Positions 9,739 to 20,849 of a stretch of DNA of 64,000 nt are shown here, one piece after another. The position numbers and the translations under genes were made by a program. Positions within the stretch are counted from its first letter, which is position 1. Every line of letters begins with the position of its first letter. The stretch comes from Ligula intestinalis (Eukaryota > Platyhelminthes > Cestoda > Diphyllobothriidea > Diphyllobothriidae), in assembly GCA_036362985.1 (NCBI GenBank), contig JAYGXS010000003.1:2473565-2537564 (forward strand), written 5' to 3'. Below the pieces are notes generated by a model. It saw only the letters and a program-made list of their open reading frames with translations, did no database searches and was not told where the DNA came from.

Positions 9739-9965
9739 TTCGGAAGAAGGAGATGCGACCAGTGGAACATGAGTTTTATTGTCCTGAGGTTTCGGATTCC
9801 GTCGAGAATCCTTAATCAAAGGATATGGTACAATAGTCTCAGTCATGCGCAGATAGGCGTGAAAAATGAACAGGTTGCACGGTATTTACAGTTCATAGCG
9901 ATCATCCACGTGCGTACCATAATTATCCACTCCTGTTGTCACCGCTTGTGGTCTTAGGGGACAGT
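9739..9965 (-). mobile_element. PLE lineage C 3' end
   Basis: The lineage C end block, then CATGCGCAGATAGGCG, TTGCACGGTATTTACAGTTC and ACTCCTGTTGTCACC. It aligns over about 225 bp with the reverse complement of 33050-33265, so it is a minus-orientation 3' end. Confidence 0.75.
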
Positions 9966-10689
9966 TGACGTATCGCAGGGTTTGAGTAAGTTAAAGCCTA
10001 GCAACTGCGATCTTCAGGCCATGGTTACTTAATAGAGAGGAAGTAAGTAGGGGGCAGAATAGTAGGAATATTCTATATTGTACACAAAGAAACGAAGAAT
10101 AGAAGGAAAAAGATTGATTACGGAGTGCACGACCTTCCGTTGAGGCGGCAGAGGTTGTGAGAAAAGGGTCATGTTCGAGTGGTACTTGGGCAGCCGCGAG
10201 AACCTAGACGCACGTGTGTGAGTCCGAGTGGAGTTAGGTCAAGTCTCTGCAGGTCAGCGTGTCTGTCAGCGCTGACTGATTTATTGGATGACCTTGAGGC
10301 AGCTGGCCTTGGACACTGACTCCGGACAAAGCAATAGAGGGCATCGGACGGAAGAGACCACTAGATACTTTGCGCAGGTACTACTGCACTACCTACCCTC
10401 GCTAACCTTTAGTATATATCAGGGCAGGCTCAAAGACACCGAAACTGATACGGCTACTACTATTTAGACGTCTGCTATCTAGCAATGCAGCTGAGTGAAC
10501 GTATCACTGGTACTATTCCTAACGGTAGTATTAGTTACAGGTGATGTGGATTAAAATTCACGCAGCGAGTTATACCCCATTCACCTCAACAGAACGTGAG
10601 CTTCTCGGTTTGAGCTATTGTGCGTATAAACATATTTGAGTTCCTGCGCACATCAGAGTTTGTTTCCGCCCTCTTCACTCTAGCCACCT
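9966..10689. other. No gene recognised
   Basis: No feature seen. Confidence 0.4.
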
Positions 10690-10870
10690 AAAACTGTATC
10701 AGATTCTGCTAAGTTTGGGCTAGCATGCTGCTGCTAGAGGTAATATGCCACGGCTAAGAGTGCTCATTCTATTAATTGTACTTACTCAGATCTGCGGGCA
10801 GTATATTCAAGTAACATATTCCTATAATTGCATCAATAGCTGACCTGCATCCTATGCCTAGCAGACGGAA
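10690..10870. repeat. Dispersed repeat R2, copy 1
   Basis: Shares CTAGAGGTAATATGCCACGG, then TTGTACTTACT and AATTGCATCAATAG and GCATCCTATG, in order, with 50655-50800. Family unidentified. Confidence 0.6.
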
Positions 10871-11024
10871 ATATGAACTTTTGCGCGTTCTTAACTTAAT
10901 ATGGGCGAGCGTTCACGTCTCAAAGAGGGGTAAGACTCATGGCCACTATAACTTAATTCGTTAGCATTATTTCACTTTAAAAAAAAAATCGGCCTATTTG
11001 GTAATAGAACCATATAATGAATAT

Positions 11025-11180
11025 AGCGCTGATGAACTTTCACCGACCGCTAACGGAACTCATTTGTGCCCACTCTGCCTTGGACGTCATTTCTCAGTCC
11101 CTAAAAGCAGCCGTTGCGACAAGGGAAACGGGGATGGCTATTTCTGGCTTATAAACCGTCATCAGCCAGTTATACCCAAT
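11025..11180 (-). repeat. SINE-1 body, inverted
   Basis: Minus strand reads TGGGTATAACTGGCTGATGA, AAGCCAGAAATAGCCAT, then GAGTTCCGTTAGCGGTCGG. This gives the order of SINE-1 modules without the tRNA-like head. Confidence 0.65.
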
Positions 11181-11181
11181 A

Positions 11182-11395
11182 AGTGAGTTTCCTTCGCGGT
11201 CGGTGCGCGTTCATCATCGAGTGTCAATACCTCCCAACATAGAGACACCGAGCTTGTAGCTCAATGGTTAAAGCGTAATATTTGTATCGAACAGTTTGTC
11301 AGTTCGAGCATCGAGTAGTGCACAACGCGAGGTTATGTATGACTGGCGAACGACGGATAATAAGCCACAAATGGCCATTCAAGAATCGCTTGTAT
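11182..11395 (+). repeat. SINE-1 copy with tRNA-like head
   Basis: The GTGAGTTTCC...CGGTCGGTGCGCG module, then TGTAGCTCAATGGTTAAAGC (A-box-like), GTCAGTTCGAGCATCGAG (B-box-like), then TGACTGGCGAACGACGG and AAGCCACAAATGGCCATTC. It directly abuts the inverted body at 11025-11180, giving a head-to-head pair. Confidence 0.65.
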
Positions 11396-11515
11396 TGCAA
11401 AAGAAGATGCGATCACTGGAACAAGAATTCTATTTTCTTGCCGTTTCGGATTCTGTCTAGAATCCTTTATCATAGGTGACCGTAGAGAGGCGTGAGAACT
11501 GCGCATGTAAGTTAA
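11396..11515 (-). mobile_element. PLE lineage C terminal fragment
   Basis: GATGCGATCACTGGAACAAG, CCGTTTCGGATTC, TATCATAGG and GAACTGCGCATG, as in the other lineage C ends. Confidence 0.7.
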
Positions 11516-11779
11516 TTTTTCTAAAATGCCTTTGGGCAAAATCGCGAAAATGGTGGATGAGGCCGCACATATCCCCAACAACTTCTTCACTCACCATCGT
11601 GACTCACATACTCTATCGGCGGTTCAACTCCTTTTTAAACTAATTTAGGTGGAGTTTACTGTTTTAATTAGCAGGCTTATCGTCTTTACATATTTTATAT
11701 CGTCCTTTAACTAAGTCACCCACGCACAAACGGGTATAACCGTGAGAAAATACTAAACTCCTAGTATAATCACAAACTC

Positions 11780-11885
11780 GCCTCTCATTGATGAACGTTC
11801 ACCTGACCACTCACGGAACTCACCTGTCCCGCTCTGCTGTTAGCCTCGACAAAGGTCCTGACCACCGTAGCAGCCAGCAAATTAC
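11780..11885 (-). repeat. SINE-1 body fragment, inverted
   Basis: Minus strand reads GTGAGTTCCGTGAGTGGTCA and GAACGTTCATCAATGAGAGG, the 3' module of SINE-1. Confidence 0.6.
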
Positions 11886-11974
11886 ACTTTACTATTCTAA
11901 TTATACTGCCTATGCTACCATCAGCTGTGATTGTTAGGACCTCTGTCTAGAACCAAGTTTGAGCGAGGCAGATT

Positions 11975-12203
11975 AGTTTCGTTAGTGGTCGGTGAACGCT
12001 CATCAACGAGTTTCAATATCCCCCGACCTAAACCTGCATCATAACGATCTCATGTTTCAATTATTAGGACGCTAGACACCGATCAAAAAAGATCACGAGT
12101 TCGAGACTCGGGTGTGGCATCACTTGGTTCTGGATATGACGGGCTCATGACGGCTAATGAGCCATGAATGGTCATACCAGTCTCTCTTGTCTTTACCGTC
12201 AAA
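11975..12203 (+). repeat. SINE-1 copy with tRNA-like head
   Basis: GTTAGTGGTCGGTGAACGCT and CCCGACCTAAACCTGCATCA, then a degraded A box. It then has CACGAGTTCGAGACTCGGGT (B-box region), GGATATGACGGGCTCATGAC and AGTCTCTCTTGTC. The body matches the other SINE-1 copies. Confidence 0.7.
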
Positions 12204-13375
12204 ACAACCTGCCCAAGCTCACCTCTACCAGATTGCCTTTTAAAAAAAAATGGTACGTACCAAATCGGTTTTAAAATGTTCGTTAAGTGATATGCAGATC
12301 TTTCCAAAACAATAGTAGAATGTTATGAGAACAACTACGAGACACACCCATGTACCACATCTTTAGACAAAGTGTTACAAGATATGAATCTGGCACGTTA
12401 TGTTTTGGTGCCGAGGGCGAAACGCATACCTGTGACGGTCTGTGACGTGGTTAAGTCGGACCCCGGGGGATGGAAGACCGCACACGAGAGGACGACGCCG
12501 ACGATCTCACGCCAGGTCCGTCACTGTGCCTGAAGTAATCACCAGTTAGTTGGCAAACTCGAGCAGTCTACTGTGGCGTAGGAGAGGAATCAGAAGGGAA
12601 GGCTGATGTTGCGAAATCCAATCCATGTGTTACATCAACAGAGTTCACAATATAAACAATCTTAGGTGCATGCTTACATAAAAATATTAACTATCAATTG
12701 ATAACGTGAAGACTGCCAAGCCAGGTTCTGACTACGTTCATCTCAGAACCGAGTGCTAGGGTACAGTGTCTCCTTTATTGAATACCCAGCCACCTTACTT
12801 ATGTGGGCTCCGAAAACCCCTGAGATCAACTCGGGTGGGCAGGAACGCTTGTCAGTCGACAATGAGCACGTCAGCCAGCACGCTGACTTGCGACAGCCGA
12901 TGAGTGAGCAGAAATCACACGAGCTCACCAGCGATCAATATTACGGTCAATCAATATCGATCAGGCAGATCCATGTTCGTGTGTCTAGCGTGGCCAGCGC
13001 CTAATAATAGGCACGTGGCAAGGCTGCAACAGTCCCGGCGAACATAAACAGCCACCCGGTTACTCTGACGATGGAATCGAGAGAGTTTCCGAAACGTCTG
13101 TCTCAAAATAAATCGTTCCATGTCCTCGTACCTTCTTCTTTTTCTTCTTTGGGGGATTGCGAAAAAGAAAACCCCCATTTCGGGATCGACTCATGTATCG
13201 GAGGATATCGACCATGCCTAGCGTGAGTAGAGGGCTAATGTACGCATTCTCCTTTCCTACCGTCCTTAGTGTGTCATTCTGTTGGAGGGAGTATGGAAGA
13301 AGCAGCGGAAGTCACCTTGCGAAAAAACCAGTCGAAGAGCGGATCAGGGTTGCGCCATTTTTGCGAAAAAAATGT
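12204..13375. other. No gene recognised
   Basis: Open frames of 60-86 codons overlap on both strands without recognisable motifs. A TTC-rich tract lies near 13132-13150. Confidence 0.4.
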
Positions 13376-13379
13376 TATA

Positions 13380-13753
13380 CAGGGTGTCCACAAAGTCTGG
13401 GTACAAAGGAATTTTAATATTATATTTATTGATGTAATTTTTTTGGGATGGTAGAGTCCCATGATTTGTCAACAACGCTTAGGCTCTCAGCGCAGCTGCG
13501 CGCAAAGTCCCACGCCGTGGATTGACAACGCGTCAATAATTATCGATTTTTCGTCCTATCTGCTTAAATGGACGGCAATGTACACCTAATAAATCGATTT
13601 CACCAGAATTTAGCAAGGCGCATCGAATTATGTATTGCAAATAATGAAAATCATATTGAAATTATAATTTCTCAACATTATAATTCAATAAAATTGCTTT
13701 GTTCTAAAGGTATCTATTTATCTTCTATGTACCCATACTTCGTGGACACCCTG
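13380..13753. mobile_element. Mariner/Tc1-type element with terminal inverted repeats
   Basis: 374 bp bounded by 25 bp inverted repeats (13380-13404 and 13729-13753, 23 of 25 matching). They begin CAGGGTGTCCAC and end TGGGTAC. TA (or TATA) borders both ends, as expected for TA target duplication in the IS630-Tc1-mariner superfamily. The interior is AT-rich and holds a piece resembling a transposase C-terminus (13568-13660), so it is best explained as an internally deleted derivative. Confidence 0.75.
13568..13660 (+). pseudogene. Possible transposase C-terminal remnant
   Basis: The stretch NRFHQNLARRIELCIANNEN and the following H resemble the C-terminal helix of mariner-type transposases (pattern F..RL..CI..NGGHFE). 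It lies just inside the right terminal repeat of the 374 bp element, where the 3' end of a transposase gene is expected. The DDE core is absent. The call rests on one short segment and the element context. Confidence 0.4.
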
Positions 13754-13904
13754 TATATCTTTATGCGCGACGGTAAAACGATTAGTGGAACCAAGGGTTT
13801 ATTTTCCTAGGATAATACACCCCTGGCTTCACTGATCGTCTTACTTTCTCAACTTTCTCAGCGACAACGGATAAACGCTTCAATCAGCAATATATATGCA
13901 GATT

Positions 13905-14125
13905 CAATAGAAACAATTGGATAATATTCGTGGCTTCAGTCGGATTCGAACTCACATTAGCAGGCAAGTCCTCAGTATTATTTATGAACTACACGTTGGG
14001 CTACGAAGACACTCAAAAACTTTACATTTTATCACATCTGTGTTGATTTGCTGGCTCAGCCTACTGCGCGTATATAATCCACAAATACGGACACATTAAG
14101 CTGACTGTCCAGGCAGGATTTCATA
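13905..14125 (-). repeat. SINE-2 copy c
   Basis: The tail ATTCGTGGCTTCAG and B-box GAGTTCGAATCC on the minus strand, then the shared CAGCCTACTGCGCGTAT and CTGACTGTCCAGGCAG blocks. The A box is degraded. Confidence 0.6.
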
Positions 14126-14194
14126 AGAGATCATCTACAATCCATTAAAATGGCTACTAATCGATTTAAGTATTGCGAGGGATTTGGCAGATTA

Positions 14195-14345
14195 AAATAA
14201 TTAGATTGGCCCAACTGTGGAACTTTCGTGGCCTCAGTGAGTATCAAACCCACATCAGGAGGCAAGGCTTTTGTACAGCCAACGCTCTAAACAAATGACC
14301 TATCGAGGCCCCACCCAGAACCGGTGATTGAGTCACAACCACCCA
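14195..14345 (-). repeat. SINE-2 copy d
   Basis: Minus strand: TTAGAGCGTTGGCTGTACAA, CTTGCCTCCTGATGTGGGTT, then ACTCACTGAGGCCACGAAAG. It is close to copy a. Confidence 0.65.
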
Positions 14346-16483
14346 GCTTAGGCAACATATGAAAGATTTTGTAAACAATTGTTTTTCGTCTCTTAAATCC
14401 CACGTGTAGCCTTGCATAGCCTGTGGCGAACTTTGTACCGATTTGAGTCCACTTAAGCACAAAGAGTCCACTCGGTTGTACCGACAAATGCATTTTTTGG
14501 ATTTGATTCAATTCCCGCAAAACTTCCCTCTCAGAGGTTCTCGCTCAAATGATACGACTGCCTGAGGCAACTTAGAGCACAAAAAACACTTATTTTATGG
14601 CCAACACATTCACGTGAGCTCTCACCCTATCGGGGGTGGCAGTGCTGCCCGCCGTTGTTACTGAATTAAGGATTGACCAAAAGCAGTTTTTTCACCTTTA
14701 ATTTTCAATCGGAACTTGGGAATTTTCGGAGACCTAATAAATAATGCTTTGCAACTGACAACCGCACCAGAGGAAACCGAAACATTGCATGCAGTCGAAG
14801 TCAGTCAACGTTTTTCGACGGTTTTTTAGTTTCAAAAACTGGCCGGCATAAAAAGCTGAACCAAGAATGCGTCTAAAATGACCTTATGACAATACTATGC
14901 ACTAATACTTAGTTTTGCAGTAGGAAAACATCAATAGAAGTCACTCTGCGTGATGGTAGTGAATTCGCCTGCATTTAAACGGGTACAAGAAAATCAATAG
15001 AAGTCAATATGCGAGTCTCAAAAAGTAATTTAGAAGAAAGGGAAAAAAGGTGCGCTCGTTGGAACAAACAGTAAACTGGTCTAGTGTTTCGAAATTTCAC
15101 TGTAACTCATCCGAAATGTCGGGACAACAGGTTTCTCGCTCTAAAGATCGCCATCTCTTATGCTTGCTGCACAGTTTCCTTTTTCTGGTATTGGACTGGT
15201 TTTAAGCTGGAAGTAATTTAGGTACTGCTATTTTATTAATGATTATTTACGCTTCACGACATATTATTAAAAAATAATACAACCCGCGGTCTCCTGGCAG
15301 CATCATTCTGTCGAATCAGTTTTGCTACGTAAAATTGTAAGTGAATTTTGAAAAGAGGTTTCTGCCTATATATGTTCGTTTTCGATACCGATTATAATGA
15401 AAACTGAGCTAATAAGGAATACCACCGCTTCGGAGAAGCTAGTTTTGATCCCCTGCATAAACAATACCTGATAAAAAATCTACTATATAACGTGATTTTC
15501 TTCCATTGATTTCGGATATTTCTATTCAGCAAGACATCTTTCATATAAAGAAAAAACAAAAATATTAAATTTTGTACTCCTCTCCTAGAAAATTACGCCT
15601 TATAAAATGAAAATTTTGAAAACGTGATACGTTTCCTTAAAAAAATTTAGACTTCTTAGGTAAATAATAAGATAATCACTAAAATAACCTTGTCTCTTGC
15701 TGCTTTGTAGTGTAACTTATTAAATATACAAGATACTCCACATCATTTACACAAGTAAATTAGTTCTATGTGAGATCTAATTCATGATATAATTAAATTT
15801 GTAATTTTTCCTTAGATGAATAGTATGAAGCATATTCAGTGCCACACAGGGGTTTTGAATCACATTCTGAATAAGACGTCACTTGCTACGACGCTAGTAT
15901 GAGCAGAATTACTTTCTGCTTGATTTCTGCATGGTTATTTTTAATTTTTAGGATCTCGAAAAGAAACCTGAAAATGCGTATTACTTAAGCATACATTTTT
16001 AGCAATTATGTCTTATATGCGGGTTGAATAATAATTTAGTTTAAATTTTTAATTCTCTACTGACCGGTATTCGAAAATACATTCTAGAACGTGGGTCCAT
16101 TCTTTATGGAATTGGCCAAAAACTATAGAAATGGTATTTGGCGCAATGAAGGTCTAGCGGTGACTTCGATCTCTGAACTGAGTGGGAGGTTTCAATAATT
16201 GTACCAGAGCTGTACACCAAGGTTCGTATCTGTGTTCAAATTTCAAGTTATCTCGCCTTATTTATTCAGACAGATATCACATATTAAGGCGATAACGAAA
16301 AAACCTTTTTAAGGTTTAATAGGTATGTCAAATGCCGTATGATATGCATAGTACACTAATAAATATGAAAGTTCGTGTTCAATGTGTTTGCAGTTTCTTT
16401 ATTTTCTTGCGCTCTGGCTTCTGAACCCTATGAAATGGTTCACGAGTCGTCACTTAGTCGTCAATATACGCGCTCACGCCGAA
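14346..16483. other. AT-rich, no gene recognised
   Basis: Long AT-rich stretch with no long open frame and no repeat that I could match elsewhere in the window. Confidence 0.5.
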
Positions 16484-16600
16484 AGTAAGATAAGCTGAGA
16501 ATCAATTAATGCCTGAGCCACGGACAGGAGCTCAATTAATCGTTATATCGATTTGGCGCCCGTGTATAAAGATCTGCGCAATCACCTCTATACGCGAATC
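16484..16600. repeat. Dispersed repeat R3, copy 1
   Basis: AGATAAGCTGAGAATC, then TATATCGATTTGGCGC and ATCTGCGCAATCAC match 30413-30520 in the same order. Family unidentified. Confidence 0.5.
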
Positions 16601-17164
16601 ACTGACCTCTATAATGACGCTATGTTGTTGCTTCTCTTTCTTCTGACGCTGAACCCCTGTTGGCGTTTTAAATCTCAGCACAATAAGCCAACTGCTTAAT
16701 CAGTCTCCATCTTCCGAGAAATCTCTGTGACTTCTCGGAACAAAATTCAGTCAAGCTGAATTAATCATACTTTCAGAGAAAAAATGAGCGGAAAATCCAA
16801 AAATAATCTAGGGCCTGCTTTGTGCCTTTCAATTTGCCAATTAGTTTCTGTTGAATGTCAGTGGAGAGAGGAGGTGAAAAACAAATACGCTGGACTATGT
16901 TTTGTGACAGCCTTTGGGCGGGGGTGAGTTAAAACCATAGGACTGCCTAAATATAGAACACAGAGCTTTTATCATTACGGTTGACTGGTAAGTCTAACCC
17001 AATCATCTCTTAATAAACATATATGGCCATCGGACTTGGGTATAAATCAAAAACGGACTAGCCAGAATGGCGTGACTTCAGCTCTAGTTTGACAGGTAAC
17101 CACACCGTAGGTTGGTTTGCGTGCAAATCCCAAGTCTGTGTCTACATGAATCTGATTTTACTCT
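16601..17164. other. No gene recognised
   Basis: No feature seen. Confidence 0.4.
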
Positions 17165-17473
17165 TCATGCCAAGGCGGGCTAGCAACAGCAAACGCAGTG
17201 GCTGTACAGCTACTAAATCTAGATCTGTGCCATCAGAAGATGCTAATACAGACACTATCACATCCGGGCCAACGCTTAGCGGCGATCGCATATCACCCCC
17301 ACCCCCTGGGGAAAATTGTTCAGGCCCCGCAAGTCACACTAATTTTCATTCCGTTTACTCGACCCATGACGAATACTTACAGCCTTTTCGACTTGCGCCA
17401 TCCCCCCCCCCCGCACAATGACATCCATATGCCGACCTGGCCATGCGCGAGGTGTAAGTACGATGAGTTATAA
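17165..17473 (+). pseudogene. PLE C-terminal fragment (lineage A), plus strand
   Basis: Plus-strand frame contains LATANAVAVQLLNLDLCHQK and MLIQTLSHPGQ, matching the C-terminal tail of lineage A ORFs (LATAEAVAIRL..LCCQK..). The GIY-YIG core upstream is missing. It is one of only two lineage A pieces on the plus strand. Confidence 0.65.
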
Positions 17474-17689
17474 TCCTAAAACACTTAATAATCCTGCCCA
17501 GCTAAATTAGCTCCTTATCCGTGCAATTTTTTGATCCAATAATAAACTGCCGAAATTATGTGTTTGTCCAGTAGACTTTTCAAGATAAACATGAGAATAT
17601 TTGCAGAACCTTATTAATCATCGGCTTCCATGTATGCGATGGCGGTTGTGGTGTTTCTTCTTCATTTTCCCTTTGTACAATACTCATCT

Positions 17690-18110
17690 CCGACGTGTTT
17701 TCATTTTTGGTACTGCGCCCATCCCACCTCAGGCGACCGATCAGCTAGGCTGTGGCCGGTTGCTGGAGGTAGGAGAGCAAGTGGGGTTGAGCCTCGGCGC
17801 CTTTCCTTCTCCAGTAAAAACCGTCTGATGTGCTTGAAGCAATCGTGGTGCACTAAAAGCCGTGGCCTGGAGGGTTGCCACCTGACACGATAATTTGGAC
17901 ACCACAGTCAGCCGTGTGTGTGTCTTGTGGTGTGGAGCAGCTAATTGCGGGCTGAGGGTCAGGCTCTATGGCTCCTTCCCAAAGGGGCCTATATGGCGAT
18001 CCCAGGTGGGAGCCTACCTAGCGAGCCGTGCGGTTGATACGCATGTTGAGTGTTAGTCGTGCCAGCCACCTTAACCTTCCCCATCCCCAGTCTGCGTGAC
18101 ATTTCAGAAG
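17690..18110. other. GC-rich patch, unidentified
   Basis: Clearly richer in G+C than its flanks. It contains CAGGCGACCGATCAGC, which is also present (inverted) at about 30105-30125. Frames of 75-87 codons are open but share no motif. Possibly the edge of another dispersed repeat. Confidence 0.3.
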
Positions 18111-18117
18111 GACAGTT

Positions 18118-19230
18118 GGCGAGCATACGTCTACTTTCAATAAATTCTCTTCGGGCCATTACATTTATATGGAAGGGAAAGGTACAGGGTGACAAGCAAT
18201 CAATTAATTATCGTTCTTATCAACTTAATCTTGGGAATGGGGGCTTGGAGGTTTGGTTGATAAAAAGAGGGTAGTGACAGGGTAATTAGGAGACGGGGGA
18301 AAGAACGCGAGGAAAATGCTGGTAGTTCTGCTGCCGTTGGCCATGCTAGGCTTGGGGCCTGAAGAAGGTTCTTCTGCGCGCACAACACCGGCTTCATCAG
18401 GCGAATGGCCGTGGCCTCCGCTGTTGCCAGCAGCCGTTGGCCCAGGGACTTCGGGTAATCTGGTGAGACCTTTTAGATCACCTTAAAGGCTTCGTTCGGG
18501 TCAACACGGTGTCCAGAGTCCACCATATGAGCAAGAATAGAACTGTTGATGTTCCTGACTTCGTTTTTGTTAAGCCATGATGGCAGATGCTCCCGTATCC
18601 TCTTGGATAAGCGCCGGCTCGTGCGACCTATGTAACCTGCTCCACAGGAACAAGTAAATGAGTAAATGCACATGGAAGTGGTCTGGGCTGGCAGCTTATC
18701 CTTACCTTCGCCGTGTAGGACCGGGTTTGTTGAGAATAACACCCGAACTTTCACCGCTGGGAAGGTTCGTGATACGGCTTGGTTAAGGCGTCGGCTTAAC
18801 AGTTCACTTGCTGCGTCCCCTTGAAAGGGGACTTTGAGGGAAAGGGTCTTCTTTTCCACGGTGGGTGTTAAGGGTTTGCGTTCTCTCTTCATCATGTTCT
18901 TCTGAATAAACTTGTCAGGGTACCCGTTCTCTCGAAGCAGGTCCTGGATCTTCGTGAGCTCTATTTCGATAGTATCGTCCGAGCAGATTTTTCTAGCCCT
19001 TCGCGTTTAGCAGCGGACTAGAATACGCTTCTGCTGGATGGGTCCGAAACTGTGAAAGTTCGTGTACTGTCCGGACCAGGATTTCTTTTCATAAACGCTC
19101 CTTCGGAGGCTACCATCAGGTCATCTGCTTAGGAGAACGTCCAAGAACGGAAGCGAACCTGCCGTTTCCATCTCCAATGTGAACTTTATGGAGGGGTGTG
19201 CTTGGTTGACAGTGACATTTGTCTTGACAT
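18118..19230 (-). mobile_element. 5'-truncated PLE, lineage A2 (longest lineage A copy)
   Basis: About 1.1 kb with the RT C-terminus, linker, GIY-YIG domain and 3' tail. The 3' end GAGCATACGTCTACTTTCAA matches 6198 onwards. Truncated inside the RT domain, so the YxDD motif is absent. Confidence 0.85.
18200..19230 (-). pseudogene. PLE RT C-terminus plus GIY-YIG (lineage A2), 3 nonsense codons
   Basis: One continuous frame from about 19230 to the stop at 18200, interrupted by three in-frame stops and no frameshift. Order: IKFTLEMETAGSLPFLDVLL (RT palm end), SVYEKKSWSGQYTNFHSF, RRARKICSDDTIEIELTKI, NGYPDKFIQKN, then CIYSFTCSCGAGYIGRTSRR with REHLPSWL, SSILAHMVDSGHRVDPNEAF, then LATAEATAIRLMKPVLC. 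Stops fall after DVLLSR, after LVRC and after FKVI. The protein would combine reverse transcription with target nicking. This copy shows how the shorter lineage A fragments fit into a full PLE. Decay is by point mutation. Confidence 0.85.
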
Positions 19231-20849
19231 GGGGTCCGGTGGGGGAGAGGTGAAAGTGGGAAGATTCTCCGCGGAATTCACTGCATTTGCTTCCTACTCG
19301 CTAAAGCTCGTGTTGATCATCGTCGAATTTGGCGGTTGAAATATCACCGTTGTTAAAGGTTTAAAGGCAAATGTAGCTTATGTAGGCTCACCCATATACC
19401 CCTAGTGCCAGCATTTTGTCTTGCAAAAACGGTGGTTATAGAGTTTTGTGGGGTGGGGAAATAGGTAAGGCAGAGTAGGAAATTTGTAGAAAAAAGTATG
19501 CAGGGAAAAAATGTAGTCGAAGTTGCTTCCAGCGGCCGCTGGGAGCAGGTTGTTCCACATGCAAATTGAAGGTGTGCGCCGCGCTTCGCGCCGTGGACCA
19601 TTATAATCTCACTCCAGTATGGTATTTGGAACTCAGGTAAGTTTAAGTAGACGGCCTCCTAACCACTATTTCAATTTTTTTGGGAAATCCATGAAACCTG
19701 CGGTTCGATAATCGGTTTTTTTCGCAGTAAGTTAAACGATAATGCAGATTAGGAAAATCTACGGATATAAATCAACAACACTTCTTACTACAGGAAAATA
19801 AAAACACATCAAGCATTTATCAAAGTACATTCCACTAAATGTCCTAATGCCCCACTCATAAAACCCTATAGTCATCCTTTTCGTACGAAAAAATGCAGTG
19901 GGCCTACATAAGCTACTGTTAACGGTTTTGAGTAACAGGCGTTTATCGCGTGACTACTGGAGCATTCAGTTTATACACAAGAGTAACACTTGGCCGTCTC
20001 GTGTAGCTAAGCAAGATCTGAGAGGGAAATACGCAATCAGGACATAATGAGGAACCTCAATCAAGCCCAAACTTACGACACCTCTGATACCTTTATGTTC
20101 ATGCGTCAACTGATTTATTGGCACTCCGTTTATTGAGAGCAGCTTCAAGACCCCAAATAGATCGTTGTTTGTGCTGATCCTTTCATACTTTCAGAGTATG
20201 CTTTGAGCGAATGTAGGAATCGCCCAGAGGGCTATGTTCCTCAGCTCAGCCGAGCACGCGAGGCATTCTTTTGTCAGGCAAAAAGAGAGGCTGTTTCAGT
20301 AAACACTGACGTAGGCTGTCAGGAGCTTATGCTTGTGAAAAGTATGTGAGCTATGAACTATTCGTTTTTCACAGCCCTTCAGATGCAATATAAAAAACCT
20401 TTTTATCTCTTAACGAAAGCGTGATCTAAAAAGGTTTTGAGTGGGTGTTACATTGTGCCGTGAAGACAGGAGTATCCCTACAAAAGCAGCGGGGCCGCCT
20501 TATACGTGACCCGGAAAACATCTGCAAGATTGGGAAAAGGTGTGAAATTTTACAGCCTGGAAGGTAAACATTTGCCCACGATTCAGAATGCTAGGAAACC
20601 ATTGCCTCTTAAATCACTTCCTTGAGGACGTTAAATGAGCTCCGTTAAGGCATGCCTTCGTTATATCCGCCCTACCACCCAAACGATACCAAATGCCCTC
20701 AACGAAAAATTGATTGAATGAATCATGTTTATTTAGAGAATTGTTTGTTTAAAATGATAATATTGAGCTTTGCTTTTTGGTTGCTATCTTTGGACATACA
20801 GTAGTCGCCAGTGACCATGCAACGTTCATAATGAAAGTTGACCTGGTGA
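19231..20849. other. No gene recognised
   Basis: No domain or repeat match. Short frames only. Confidence 0.45.

Noticed and set aside
17601..17893. Frames of 75 and 87 codons in the GC-rich patch
   Set aside because: No motif; both are explained by base composition.
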